Shown here: in pieces, positions 11,291 through 20,451 of the stretch
Position numbering within the stretch: position 1 is the stretch's first letter
Layout of the letters: each line of letters opens with the position of its first letter
Assembly: GCA_005405945.1 (NCBI GenBank)
Contig: BJHW01000001.1
Span: 1,488,001-1,552,000 of the forward strand
Direction of reading: 5' to 3'
Source: Streptomyces violaceusniger
GTDB taxonomy: Bacteria > Actinomycetota > Actinomycetes > Streptomycetales > Streptomycetaceae
Length of the DNA stretch: 64,000 bases
The notes under the pieces: generated by a model
What the model saw: the letters and a program-made list of their open reading frames with translations, nothing else
Databases searched by the model: none
Told to the model about the DNA's origin: nothing
Program-made: the position numbers and the translations under genes

Positions 11291-12827
11291 CGCTCACCGC
11301 GGCGGCGGTGCTCGCCGAGTCCGCACTGCGGCGCCCGGACCACCCCGCGCTCGTCTTCGGCTCGCGGCGCATCACCTACCGCGAGCTGTGGGACGCCACG
11401 CGGCGGTACGCCGCCGTACTGCGCGACCAGGGCATCGGCCCCGGCGACCGGGTGGCGCTGCTGCTGCCGAACTCCCCGCACTTCCCGATGGTGTACTACG
11501 GGGTGCTGGCGCTCGGCGCGGTGGCCGTCCCGGTGCACGGTCTGCTGCGCGCCGACGAGATCGTCCATGTGCTCCGCGACTCGGAGTCGAAGGTGCTGGT
11601 GTGCGGGGCGCCGATGCTCACCGAGGGCGCCAAGGGAGCGGAGGTGGCCGGGGTACCGGTGGTCACCGTGCTGGAGGAGCACGACGGCGGCCGTCCGCGC
11701 CTGGACGCCCTCGCCGAAGGCGCCGAGCCCATCGAGCGGTGTGTTCCGCGCGAGCCCGGCGACCTCGCCGTGGTCCTGTACACCTCGGGCACCACCGGCC
11801 GTCCCAAGGGTGCGATGATCACCCACTTCAACCTGGTGATGAACGTGAGCACCACCATGCGCTCGCCGTTCGACCTCGGTCCCGACGATGTGCTGCTCGG
11901 CTGTCTGCCCCTGTTCCACACCTTCGGGCAGACCTGCGGGATGAGCACCACCTTCCTGGCGGGCGGCACGATGGTGCTGATGAGCCGGTTCGACGGCCCC
12001 CAGGCGCTGGATCTGATGGTCACCGAGGGGTGCACCGTCTTCATGGGCGTGCCCACCATGTATCTGGCCCTGCTCGACGCCGCCGCCGAGGACCCCCGCC
12101 GCCCCGCCCTCGACCGCGCCTTCTCCGGGGGCTCGGCGCTTCCGGTGAAGGTGCTCGAGGACTTCCAGGAGGTCTTCGACTGCCCGATCTACGAGGGGTA
12201 CGGGCTGACCGAGGCATCACCGGTGGTCGCCTACAACCAGAAGGCGTGGCCGTGCAGACCGGGGACGGTGGGGCGCCCGATCTGGGGCGTCGAGGCGGAG
12301 ATCGCCGCGGCCGATGTGGAGGACCGCGTCGAGCTGCTGCCGACGGGCACGGTCGGTGAGATCGTCATCCGCGGCCACAATGTGATGGCCGGGTACCTCA
12401 ACCGCCCGGAGGCCACCGCCGAGGTGCTGGTCGACGGGTGGTTCCGCTCGGGCGACCTCGGCACCAAGGACGCGGAGGGCTATCTCACCCTCGTGGACCG
12501 CAAGAAGGACCTGGTGGTGCGCGGCGGCTACAACGTCTACCCGCGCGAGGTGGAGGACGTGCTGATGCGCCACCCGGCCATCGCCCAGGTGGCCGTCATC
12601 GGACTGCCCGACGAGGTGTACGGCGAGGAGGTGTGCGCCGTGGTGCGGCCACGCCCCGGGGAGGTTCCGGACGCGGCGCTCGGCTCCGCGATCGTGGCGT
12701 GGGCCAGGGAGCGGCTCGCCGGGCACAAGTACCCCCGCCGAGTGGAGTTCATCGACGCCTTCCCCTGGGCCCCAGCGGCAAGGTGCTCAAACGCGAACTC
12801 GTCGGCCGCTTCACCACCGGCCGGTAG
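11287..12827 (+). CDS. AMP-dependent acyl-CoA ligase of the C5N pathway (frameshift near 12768)
   Basis: The corrected protein is about 513 aa and resembles long-chain fatty acid-CoA ligases. It shows the P-loop YTSGTTGRPKG, EGYGLTEASP, the hinge SGDLGTKDAEGYLTLVDRKKD and the C-terminal GPSGKVLKREL with the catalytic lysine. A C4 run near 12768 should be C5; without that base the last residues are lost. Translation is coupled to the upstream ligase through an ATGA overlap. In known C5N pathways one such enzyme makes 5-aminolevulinyl-CoA for cyclisation by the ALAS-like enzyme. A strong hairpin at 12981-12997 lies downstream, so this is probably the last gene of the rightward unit. Confidence 0.88.
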
Positions 12828-12921
12828 CCAAGCGACCGCCAGCCGAGCGACCGCTAGGCGCTCCGCGGGAAGTGGCGCCAGGCGTCGTCGGCCGACTGCG
12901 GCGCGGTCGTGGCTGGTCCCA

Positions 12922-12978
12922 CGCGGCGGAGCCGCATATCGACACAGCCGCGCGGCGGAGCCGCACATCGACACAGCC
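12922..12978. repeat. Two 28-bp direct repeats
   Basis: Two copies of a 28-base unit (12922-12949 and 12951-12978) differ at one position. Each contains GGCGGAGCCGCA followed by TATCGACACAGCC or CATCGACACAGCC. They lie in the 344-base gap 12828-13171, just before the terminator hairpin. The rest of that gap holds no gene I can support. Confidence 0.75.
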
Positions 12979-12980
12979 CC

Positions 12981-12997
12981 GCGCCCCTTCGGGGCGC
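12981..12997 (+). terminator. Hairpin terminator after the ligase pair
   Basis: A perfect 7-base stem GCGCCCC/GGGGCGC closes over a TTC loop. It lies 150 bases after the ligase stop and before the next gene, so it plausibly ends the C5N ligase transcript. No T-run follows, as is usual in Streptomyces. Confidence 0.55.
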
Positions 12998-13171
12998 CGC
13001 CCGAACCGTAGCGGACTTCCTCCGACCTGCTGAGCCAACCGGCTGGTAGCCAATCGGGCGGTAAAGAATTGTCGCCTCAGGGGAGTTCCTGGCGGATACC
13101 TTTACCCGCACCCGCGCCCTCCACCACTATGGGCACTCGTCTCACTGTCGGTGACACGAGGAGTGGTGAGG

Positions 13172-14946
13172 GTGACCGACCCGCACGGAACCGAACCCGA
13201 TGCCACCACCGGGCAGCGGCCCTACCCCCAACTGTCCGACACGGAGCTCACCGAGCGGATCCGCTCCGGGGCGCCCACCGCCCTCCCCGCCACCCAGGAG
13301 CTGAGGGAGCGCCACCTTTCGGCGGTGCTGTCCTACGCCCGGCTCTGCGGCAGGACCCGGGCCGACGCCGACCAGCTCACCGACCTGTCCTTCGGCCTCG
13401 CCGCGCAGGAGACCTGTCGCGGTATCGACCCCTGGGGGCCGTGGCGCCACCATCTGCTGCTGCTCGTCCAGCGGGTGGCCGCCACCTGGGCGGAGGGCGG
13501 CCGGGGGAGCGGCTGGATCCCGCGTTCGCCGAGTGGCTCGGCCACTGTGGCATCGCCGCGGGCGGTGAGGCCGGACTCCCGAGGCCGAGGGAGCGTTCGG
13601 CCATGCTCGGCGGCTTCCTCACCCTCTCGGCGCGCACCCGCGACGTCCTGTGGTACAGCGTAGTGGAGGAGGAACCCGACACGGTGGTGGCCACCTTCGC
13701 GGGAGTGGCGCCGCACACCGTCCCCACGCTCCGGGAAACGGCTCGGAGCGCGCTGCGCGAGGCGTGGCTGCGGACCCATCTGGAGCATGGCTGCGAGCAG
13801 ACGTGCCAGGGGTTCCGGGCACTCATCGAGGCGGCCGTACGCCCGGAGAACCCCCGGCGCTGCGACGACCTGGACCGCCATCTGTCCGGCTGCCTTTCGT
13901 GTGCCGGGGTGTACGGCGACCTGATACGGATGGACGAGGATCCCCGGCCCGTGATCGCCGATGGGCTCCTGGGGTGGGGCGGAACGTCCTATGTCACGGC
14001 GGACTCGGTCGGCGGTGTGCCGTCCGTGGGTTCGGCGGCGCCGTCGCCCGCGGAGCCGCCGCGGCCGGAGCCTCCCTCGGTCCCCGCTCCCCCGCCGTCG
14101 TATTCCCCGGTGGGGCCCACCGGTGTCGCGGGAGTCGCGGCGAATGCGCCGATGGACGGTGGGTCCGTGGGACGTTGGCGCCCACGGGCCTGGACGGGCT
14201 CCCGGCCGCGCACGACGGCCGCGCTGGTCGCGGTGGCGGCCGTGGCGGCGGTGGCCCTCACCATAGTCCTCCTGGTGTCCGACGGGGACGACATGGCCCC
14301 GGCCGGTCGCGCGAACACCCCTGCGCCCACGGCCACCCCGGCGGCTCCTTCGTCGGAGCCGACGACGAATCCACCGGCTCCGACGAAGAGGCCACAGCGC
14401 CCGCCGAACCCCGGTGGCATGACCGAACCGTCCACGACCGCTCCCGCCTCCCCTCCCCCGAGCACCGCCCCGGCGCCCGTCACCCCGATTCCGGACGACA
14501 GCTACACGGCGGTGATCAATGCCGCCTCCGGGCTCTGCCTGGACATCCGCGATCAGCAGTTGGAGAAGCGCACGGACGCGATCCTGGCCCGGTGCAGCGG
14601 GAGCGACACCCAACGGTGGCGGCTGGACTCGGAGGGGCTGCTGCACACCGAGGCCGACCCCGACTTCTGTCTGGACTCGCGCGGGGACACCGACCGGGGT
14701 GTCGGCATCTGGCCGTGCTCCTCCGCCGACGGCGACAACGGCGAGAACCTGCGGTTCGCGATCGACCGCCACGGAGTGATCCGCCCTCATATCGCACCCG
14801 ACTTCGCGGTCACCCCGGACGGCGACGACCCCGACAGCGAGGTCGAGCTGCGCTCGGCCGAGGACCGCGACGACCAGCGATGGAACGCCGGCCTCGGGGA
14901 TGCCTCGGCCGATGTGTCGGTGTCGGACGCCACCCCGGCACGGTGA
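13172..14946 (+). CDS. Membrane protein with sigma-like N-terminus, zinc-finger motif and ricin-type lectin domain (frameshift near 13500)
   Basis: A GAGGAG ribosome site at 13158-13163 supports a GTG start at 13172. With one base restored in a G5 run near 13500 the product is about 591 aa. Residues about 1-220 resemble sigma-factor region 2/4 proteins. Next comes DRHLSGCLSC, an HxxxCxxC anti-sigma-type zinc motif. A Pro-rich stretch leads to one membrane helix (TTAALVAVAAVAAVALTIVL), then a Pro/Thr/Ser linker. The C-terminus is a ricin B-type trefoil domain (SGLCLDIRD, CSGSDTQRWRL, DFCLDSRG). This suggests a cytoplasmic signalling head and an outside carbohydrate-binding tail. A link to the polyketide cluster is not evident. 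Confidence 0.75.
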
Positions 14947-14957
14947 CCGTCAGCGGG

Positions 14958-15939
14958 TCATCCGGCGTCCAGGCCGAAGAAGGTGATGGCCCGTGCGGCC
15001 ATCCCTGCCGTCGGGAGGGAGTGTCCGATGCCCTGAACGCTGATCGCCTCAACGGGGGCCTGGCTGCCCGTGGCGCCGTAGCGGGTACGGGTCCAGGAGG
15101 ACTGCGGATGGTCCGTGAAGGCCGGGGTCTGGCTCACCCGAGCACATGGGTCCACTGCTTGATCTCCTCGCCGAAGTTCGGATAGCGCAGGGTGCCGTCC
15201 GCGGTGCCGTGCCACAACTGCATCCTCGGCCGGGCGCCCTGGTATCCGGGGTAGGCCCGCGTACCAGATCGCCCCACGCCTGCGGTGTCTTGGTGATGGT
15301 GCCGTTCGCGCAGGCGGTGTTCCAGCCGGATCCGTCGGTGGTGGCGAAACAGCCGAAGGGCACGCCCGAGAACGCCGCGCCCGCCTTGAACACATCCGGG
15401 TAGTCGCCCAGCAGGACGTTGGTCATCATGGCGCCCGACGAGGCGCCGGTGACGTACACCCGGTTGGGGTCGGCGTTGTGGCGCTGCTGGGCGTAGCGGA
15501 CCATCGAGACGATGCCCACCGGGTCACTGCCGCCGTCGTGCCGCAGCGCCTGCGGGGAGGAGACGTCGAAGCAGGCGCCGCTTCTGGTGGCGGAGGGATA
15601 GATGACGATGAAGCCGTACCGGTCGGCCAGGGAGGCGAACTCGGTACCGGAGTAGAACGCGGGCCCCGAGCCCGTGCAGTAGTGCACCGCCACGAGGACG
15701 GCGGGCCGTGCCGCGACGTTGTTCGGCACGTACTCGTACATGCGGAGGTTGCTCGGATTGTTTCCGAAGCCCGTGACCTCGGTGAGCGAGGCCGCCGCCG
15801 CGGGTGACGGTGCCAGCAGGAACAGCGAGGCGAGCAGCGGCAGTACGCCGCCGAGTAACGCCGCGGCCATCGACCTCGGTGTCCTTCGGCGGCGTCCGGG
15901 CGTGCACGTGGTCGCCGCCGAGGCGGGGATGTGGTTCAT
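14958..15939 (-). CDS. Secreted PHB depolymerase/feruloyl esterase-family hydrolase (frameshifted)
   Basis: The ATG at 15939 follows AGGAAGGA. The N-terminus is a classic export signal: an Arg-rich stretch, a hydrophobic core [20 protein letters not shown], then an Ala-rich cleavage site near residue 50. The mature part has the nucleophile motif [13 protein letters not shown], and the His is probably that in GIGHSLP near the C-terminus. It belongs to the carbohydrate esterase family 1/PHB depolymerase group, which cleaves acyl esters on plant cell wall polymers or polyesters. Breaks near 15245 and 15150 need one base each (corrected length about 327 aa). Codon 28 is TTA (15856-15858). It lies 40 bases after the SGNH esterase gene, so one transcript under the CebR site is likely. 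Confidence 0.82.
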
Positions 15940-15979
15940 GTGACGGTCCTTCCTGGGCTGTGACGGTGAACGGGGCGGC

Positions 15980-16744
15980 TCATGCCGCCCGTGCGGCCGA
16001 CCCGTTGCCATGCGCCCCGGACCCGGTGGTGGTGAACGAGGGGTTGCCGATGCTGCCCGGCACCGACTGCAGCGCCCGCCACCAGACGTCGGCCATCTTG
16101 TTGTAGCCAGTGGCGTTGGGGTGCACTCCGTCGGCCAGGTCCGCGGGCGTCAATGCGCTGTACATGTCAACCAGATGGACGTGCTTCCCCGCGTTGACCT
16201 TGCTCTGCACGATGCCGGGGATCGCCGCGTTGTATGCCCGCACGACCGAGTCGCTGAAGCCCAGCGGGGTGATGGTGGCGACGAAGAGCTCCGCGTTCGG
16301 CGCTTGGGCGGTGATGTGGTCGATCAGAGTGGAGAGCCTGGCGGGCGCCCCGGCGGGGTTGCTGCCATAGATGTCATTGGTCCCGATGTGCAGCAGGATC
16401 GTGTGCGGGTTCTGGGTGCGCAGCCAGTTCACGACGTTGTCGTCGATCTGCTGGATCGTCCAGCCGGAGTGGCCCTCGTGGTCGTGATCACCGAGGCCCG
16501 ACGGGCCGTTGAAGAGCGAGCCGACGAAGTCGACCTTGTAACGGCCCGCCGTGAACTTCTGCCACAGTCCGACGCGGTAACCGCCCGGGACGTTGAACCC
16601 ATCGGTGATCGAGTCGCCCAGCGGCATGACCTTCACCCCGCCGTTGGACTCGGCGTGGGCCGTGCCGACGCCGAGCGGGACGAGAACGGCGAGGAACGCG
16701 AGTAAGGAGATCAGGGCGGCGAGCGGATGTCTGGTGCGTGCCAT
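15980..16744 (-). CDS. Secreted SGNH-hydrolase esterase
   Basis: This 254-aa protein starts at ATG 16744 after AAAGGAAA. Residues 1-31 form a signal peptide ending AHA. The mature enzyme has the SGNH blocks: GDSITDG with the nucleophile Ser, GHSGWTI, HIGTNDIYG, and DGVHPNATGYNKMAD with the catalytic Asp and His. Such enzymes are extracellular esterases, often acetylxylan or other carbohydrate deacetylases. Codon 14 in the signal peptide is TTA (16703-16705). A CebR palindrome lies about 93 bases upstream of the start, which predicts induction by cellobiose. With the next gene it forms a small polysaccharide de-esterification operon. Confidence 0.88.
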   Translation of the reverse strand: MARTRHPLAALISLLAFLAVLVPLGVGTAHAESNGGVKVMPLGDSITDGFNVPGGYRVGLWQKFTAGRYKVDFVGSLFNGPSGLGDHDHEGHSGWTIQQIDDNVVNWLRTQNPHTILLHIGTNDIYGSNPAGAPARLSTLIDHITAQAPNAELFVATITPLGFSDSVVRAYNAAIPGIVQSKVNAGKHVHLVDMYSALTPADLADGVHPNATGYNKMADVWWRALQSVPGSIGNPSFTTTGSGAHGNGSAARAA

Positions 16745-16836
16745 GCGCTTTCCTTTCGGCGGTCCATGAGGTTCAGTTGGGCGGCCACGGGGCGGGTACG
16801 GGCGCCCTGGTGCCGTGGAACACATCAATGGGAGAC

Positions 16837-16852
16837 ATGGGAGCGCTCCCAT
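16837..16852. promoter_or_regulatory. CebR-type operator palindrome
   Basis: The 16-base perfect palindrome ATGGGAGCGCTCCCAT contains the 14-base core TGGGAGCGCTCCCA, the known binding site of CebR, the cellobiose-responsive LacI repressor of Streptomyces cellulase genes. It sits between the GNAT gene and the SGNH esterase and points to control of the two esterases. A partial second copy (GGGCAGCGCTCC) follows about 10 bases later. Confidence 0.85.
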
Positions 16853-16904
16853 ATTGGTGTAGGGCAGCGCTCCACCACCGTCAAGCCCTCTCTCGCCCTT
16901 GTCC

Positions 16905-17426
16905 TCAATCCGCCCGCAGATGAACGGTGAGCTGTCGGCGGAAGCACACCCGGTGCTGCCCCGGGCCGTCGTAATCGCCGTGTACGGGAAGGCCGTTGAC
17001 CTCACGGTCGCCCTCCTCGATCGTGAACCCCATCGCCCGGTGGAAGGTCACGGACCCGGTGTTCAGCGGCGAGGTGATGGCCTGCACCTCACGGCGGCCC
17101 GCCTCGGCGGCGCGCTCGAAGAACGCCGTGTAGAGCCTGCGGCCCACGCCCTGTCCGCGCAGCTCAGGGGCCACCCCGACGAAGTGGATGTACGCCCCGT
17201 GGTCATTGTCCGCGGAGTGGAAACCCACGAGGAACGCCTTGATCCCGTCGCCGTCCTCCAGCACCAGGCTGGTGCCGGAGAAGAACTGCAGAAACAGCCT
17301 GGGCAACAGCAGGGACAGCTCACGGGCCTGGTCGGGGGTGCGTGAGTCGCCCCACCAGCTCCGTACGCACTCGACGATCGTCCCGTGGTCGGAGACATGG
17401 GCCCGGCGCAGTGTCATCTCGCTCAT
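16905..17426 (-). CDS. GNAT-family N-acetyltransferase
   Basis: This 173-aa protein has the acetyl-CoA binding motif of the GNAT fold, FVGVAPELRGQGVGRRLY (about residues 82-100), with Arg/Gln-x-x-Gly-x-Gly. The C-terminal FHRAMGFTIEEGD strand is typical. It transfers an acetyl group to an amine, but the substrate cannot be told. The ATG at 17426 was chosen because a longer reading adds a low-complexity leader. It reads toward the esterase operon with the CebR region between them, and nothing ties its function to either neighbour. Confidence 0.85.
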   Translation of the reverse strand: MSEMTLRRAHVSDHGTIVECVRSWWGDSRTPDQARELSLLLPRLFLQFFSGTSLVLEDGDGIKAFLVGFHSADNDHGAYIHFVGVAPELRGQGVGRRLYTAFFERAAEAGRREVQAITSPLNTGSVTFHRAMGFTIEEGDREVNGLPVHGDYDGPGQHRVCFRRQLTVHLRAD

Positions 17427-17488
17427 GGCGCACCAGGCTAGTCCGGCCGGCCCCGCGCCGGTTGAACGAGGCGTCCGTGACGGCCTCT

Positions 17489-18412
17489 TCAATCGGCCGC
17501 CGACAGCGCCTTGAGCAACGCGTCCGTGGCGTCCGCGGCAGCGCCGTGCGCGGGCGTGCCCAGGAATTCTCGCCGCCGTTGCTCGGCCAGGGCGCGTCCC
17601 GAGGTCAGACACCATCGCCACCACCGTTCGAGTTCGTCGGGGTGGAGCTGTCCGGCGCCGAGCGTGGCGGGCCAGTCGACGGCCCGCGCCTGGGCGCTCA
17701 GCTTCGCCCCGCCCTCGACGGGGTCCACCGCCAGCGCCGGAACGCCCGACCGCAGCGCCACGACCAGGCCGTGCAGCCGGTCGGTGACCACGACGTCGAG
17801 CCGCCGCACCACGGACTCGAACTGCTCCGGAGTGGCGCACAGGCGCCAGTCGTGGGTGTCCAGACGGGTGGTGAGCTCCAGCCGCGCGCAGTCCTTGGAG
17901 GCGAGCCAGCGGGTCAGGCCCGCCGCCACCTCGTCATGGCGCCGTGCCTGCCCGTACTCGCCCTGCCCATGGGTGAGGATCACGCCCACGACCGGTGTGG
18001 CGGTGACGGCGGGAGCACCGGCGGCGAGGTCGCGAACCGGCGGCACATCACCGGGCGTGTCGCGCGGGATGACATGGTGGAAACCGCTGACCGCCGGGGA
18101 CGAGGCGTCGATCACGGAGGTGCCGACGGCGATGCGGACGCACGACCGGAACCGGGTGTGCAACTCCTCGATCTGGGAGCCGTGCAGCGGTCCGCACAGG
18201 AACACCAGATAGGAGTAGGAGCTCTCGGCCGCTTCGGGCAGATGCAGCGCGTCGGCCCGGTAGCCCGGGCTCCAGGCCACGTCGTACGGGATCCCGGCGT
18301 GGTCCAGGACGGCGCGCACCCGGTGCAGGGCCAGCACATCGCCCGCGGTGGCCTCGCCGTGGAGGAAGCTGAACCAGCCGGTGAGCAGGACCTTCCGTGC
18401 GCTCCTCGTCAT
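17489..18412 (-). CDS. Polysaccharide pyruvyl transferase-family protein
   Basis: This 307-aa protein carries the DRLHGLVVALRSGVPALAVD motif (about residues 220-240) that marks the polysaccharide pyruvyl transferase family. It opens with KVLLTGWFSFLHGEATAGD, the family's N-terminal strand and phosphate-binding turn. Members move pyruvyl or related groups onto cell-surface sugars, though many actinobacterial copies are uncharacterised. The ATG at 18412 follows GAAGGG. It lies 103 bases below the aldehyde dehydrogenase and is separated from it by a strong hairpin, so it is probably its own unit. Confidence 0.8.
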   Translation of the reverse strand: MTRSARKVLLTGWFSFLHGEATAGDVLALHRVRAVLDHAGIPYDVAWSPGYRADALHLPEAAESSYSYLVFLCGPLHGSQIEELHTRFRSCVRIAVGTSVIDASSPAVSGFHHVIPRDTPGDVPPVRDLAAGAPAVTATPVVGVILTHGQGEYGQARRHDEVAAGLTRWLASKDCARLELTTRLDTHDWRLCATPEQFESVVRRLDVVVTDRLHGLVVALRSGVPALAVDPVEGGAKLSAQARAVDWPATLGAGQLHPDELERWWRWCLTSGRALAEQRRREFLGTPAHGAAADATDALLKALSAAD

Positions 18413-18460
18413 GCCCGCCCTTCTCTCTTCCGTGATCCGAGTGCGAACGGTCACCTTCCA

Positions 18461-18494
18461 TCATCACCGCGCCGGGTCGGCGGCGCGGTGATGA
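18461..18494 (-). terminator. Strong hairpin after the aldehyde dehydrogenase operon
   Basis: A perfect 13-base stem (TCATCACCGCGCC paired with GGCGCGGTGATGA) closes over 8 bases just after the aldehyde dehydrogenase stop at 18516. It probably ends the leftward operon that begins with the agmatinase-family gene. Confidence 0.75.
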
Positions 18495-18515
18495 CAGGCC
18501 GGAGGGCGGCAGATC

Positions 18516-19964
18516 TCAGAGGGCGGTCATGACGTGTTTGACGCGGGTGTAGTCCTCGAAGCCGTACGCGGAGAGGTCCTTGCCGTAGCCGGACTTCTTG
18601 TAGCCGCCGTGCGGCATCTCGGCGGCGAGGATCATATGGGTGTTGATCCAGACGCAGCCGAAGTCCAGGGCCTTGCACATCCGCATCGCCCGGGCGTGGT
18701 CCTTGGTCCACACCGAGGAGGCCAGCGCGTACTCCACGCCGTTGGCGTACGCCACGGCCTCGGCCTCGTCGCGGAAGGACTGCACGGTGATGACCGGGCC
18801 GAAGACCTCGTTCTGGATGATCTCGTCGTCCTGCCTGAGCCCGGAGACCACGGTGGGCGCGTAGAAGAAGCCCTTGTCGCCGACCCGGTGGCCGCCCGCC
18901 TCAACGGTGGCGTGGGCGGGCAGCCGGTCGATGAAGCCGGTGACCTGGGCCAGTTGGTTGGCGTTGTTCAACGGCCCGTAGAGCACGTCCGCGTCGTCGA
19001 TGCCACCGCCGGTCCTGATCGCGGCGGCGGCCTTGGTGAGCGCGCCCACGAACGCGTCGTGGATCGACTCGTGGACGAGGACGCGCGTGGCCGCGGTGCA
19101 GTCCTGGCCGGCGTTGAAGAATCCGGCGAGGGAGATGCCCTCCACGGCCGCCGCGACATCGGCGTCCTCGAAGACCACCGCCGGGGCCTTGCCGCCCAGT
19201 TCCAGATGGACCCGCTTGATGTCCTTCGCCGCCGAGGCGGCGACCTGCATGCCCGCGCGCACCGAGCCGGTGATGGCCGCCATCGCCGGGGTGGGGTGCT
19301 CGACCATCAGCCGGCCGGTCTCGCGGTCGCCGCACACCACGTTGAAGATGCCGGCCGGAAGGTCCATCTCCTTGAGGATGCCGCCGATGATGCCCGCGAG
19401 CAGCACGGTGGAGGCGGGGGTGGTGTCCGAGGGCTTGAGGACGACGGTGTTGCCCGCGGCGAGGGCCGGGGCGAACTTCCAGACGCCCATCATCAGCGGG
19501 TAGTTCCACGGTGCGACCTGCGCGCACACCCCGATCGGCTCGCGCCGGACGATCGAGGTCAGACCCTCCATGTACTCGCCCGCCGACCGGCCCTCCAGCA
19601 GACGCGCGGCTCCGGCGAAGAACCGGATCTGGTCGACGATCGGGGCGATCTCCTCGGTGAGAGTGAGGGCGCGCGGCTTTCCGGTGTTGCGGCACTCGGC
19701 GTCCGCGATCTCCTCCGCCCGCGCCTCCACCGCGTCCGCGATCTTCAGCAGCAGCCTCTGCCGGGTGGACGGGGTGGCGTCGCGCCAGGTGGGGAAGGCC
19801 GACGCGGCGGCGGCCATCGCGGCGTCGACATCGGCGGCGCCGGACCGGGGCGAGGTGGCGTACACCTCGCCGGTGACGGGGTCGGTGACCTCCAGGCGGC
19901 GGCCGTCGGCAGCATCGATGTACTCGCCGTCGATGTGGTTGCGCAGTACGAGAAGCTCGCTCAT
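18516..19964 (-). CDS. Aldehyde dehydrogenase, gamma-aminobutyraldehyde type
   Basis: This 482-aa NAD-dependent aldehyde dehydrogenase shows all family motifs: PWNYPLMMGVWKFAPALAAG (cofactor), ITGSVRAG, LELGGKAP with the general-base Glu, and FFNAGQDCTAATR with the catalytic Cys. The overall pattern fits aminobutyraldehyde and betaine aldehyde dehydrogenases, which oxidise aminoaldehydes made from polyamines. Its start overlaps the stop of the NTF2-like gene by four bases. As the last gene of the operon with the agmatinase-family enzyme it could oxidise an amino- or guanidino-aldehyde. The exact substrate is inferred from context. Confidence 0.88.
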   Translation of the reverse strand: MSELLVLRNHIDGEYIDAADGRRLEVTDPVTGEVYATSPRSGAADVDAAMAAAASAFPTWRDATPSTRQRLLLKIADAVEARAEEIADAECRNTGKPRALTLTEEIAPIVDQIRFFAGAARLLEGRSAGEYMEGLTSIVRREPIGVCAQVAPWNYPLMMGVWKFAPALAAGNTVVLKPSDTTPASTVLLAGIIGGILKEMDLPAGIFNVVCGDRETGRLMVEHPTPAMAAITGSVRAGMQVAASAAKDIKRVHLELGGKAPAVVFEDADVAAAVEGISLAGFFNAGQDCTAATRVLVHESIHDAFVGALTKAAAAIRTGGGIDDADVLYGPLNNANQLAQVTGFIDRLPAHATVEAGGHRVGDKGFFYAPTVVSGLRQDDEIIQNEVFGPVITVQSFRDEAEAVAYANGVEYALASSVWTKDHARAMRMCKALDFGCVWINTHMILAAEMPHGGYKKSGYGKDLSAYGFEDYTRVKHVMTAL

Positions 19965-20416
19965 CGTTCCGTTTCCGTGATCGTGGCCGTGGCCGTCGTC
20001 GTGGGAGTGGCCGTGGCCGTGGCCGTCGTCGTGCCGGGCGCTGCCGAGAGGTGTTCGTGCACGGCCAGCCAGCGGCCGTGGGGCTGACGGCGGAAGACGA
20101 TGGTCTCGCGCTCGTGGGTGGTCTCCGCACCGGCCGTGGTGCTCACCGTGGTCTCCACCCGATGAGTGAACACAGCGGTGTCACCAAGGAGTTGGGCCAG
20201 CCGGTCGGTGGAGGCGCAGGACAGGACGCGGAAGTCGTCCTCCGCGACCCAGCGGTCCCACAGGGCCCGGTAGTCCGCGGTGGAGGTGAGGCGTTCGGGG
20301 GTGGTGTGGAAGACGAATGTGGCGTCGGGCGCGAACGCCGCGAAGTAGTCGTCGAGGCAGCCTTCGCCGAACGCCGCCACCAGGGCGTCGGCGGCCCGCA
20401 GAACCTCGTCGTTCAT
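19961..20416 (-). CDS. NTF2-like/SnoaL-fold protein with Thr-Ala repeat tail
   Basis: This 151-aa protein has the cone-shaped NTF2-like fold signature: DALVAAFGEGCLDDYFAAFAPDATFVFH, DYRALWDRWV and ETIVFRRQPHGRWLAVHEHLS, the typical core of DUF4440/SnoaL-type proteins. The last 25 residues are a Thr-Ala rich run (TATATATPTTTATAT) encoded by a GTGGCC-type microsatellite, not part of the fold. It overlaps the aldehyde dehydrogenase start by four bases. Small NTF2-like proteins near catabolic enzymes may be isomerases, dehydratases or ligand binders; no activity can be assigned. Confidence 0.75.
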   Translation of the reverse strand: MNDEVLRAADALVAAFGEGCLDDYFAAFAPDATFVFHTTPERLTSTADYRALWDRWVAEDDFRVLSCASTDRLAQLLGDTAVFTHRVETTVSTTAGAETTHERETIVFRRQPHGRWLAVHEHLSAAPGTTTATATATPTTTATATITETER

Positions 20417-20451
20417 GGGGTGGTGCTCCTTGCGTGCCTTGCGTGGGTGGT

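Noticed and set aside
12854..13111. Small minus-strand gene of 85 codons in the gap after the ligases
   Set aside because: It is built from the 28-base repeats and terminator hairpin, has no ribosome site and no recognisable fold.
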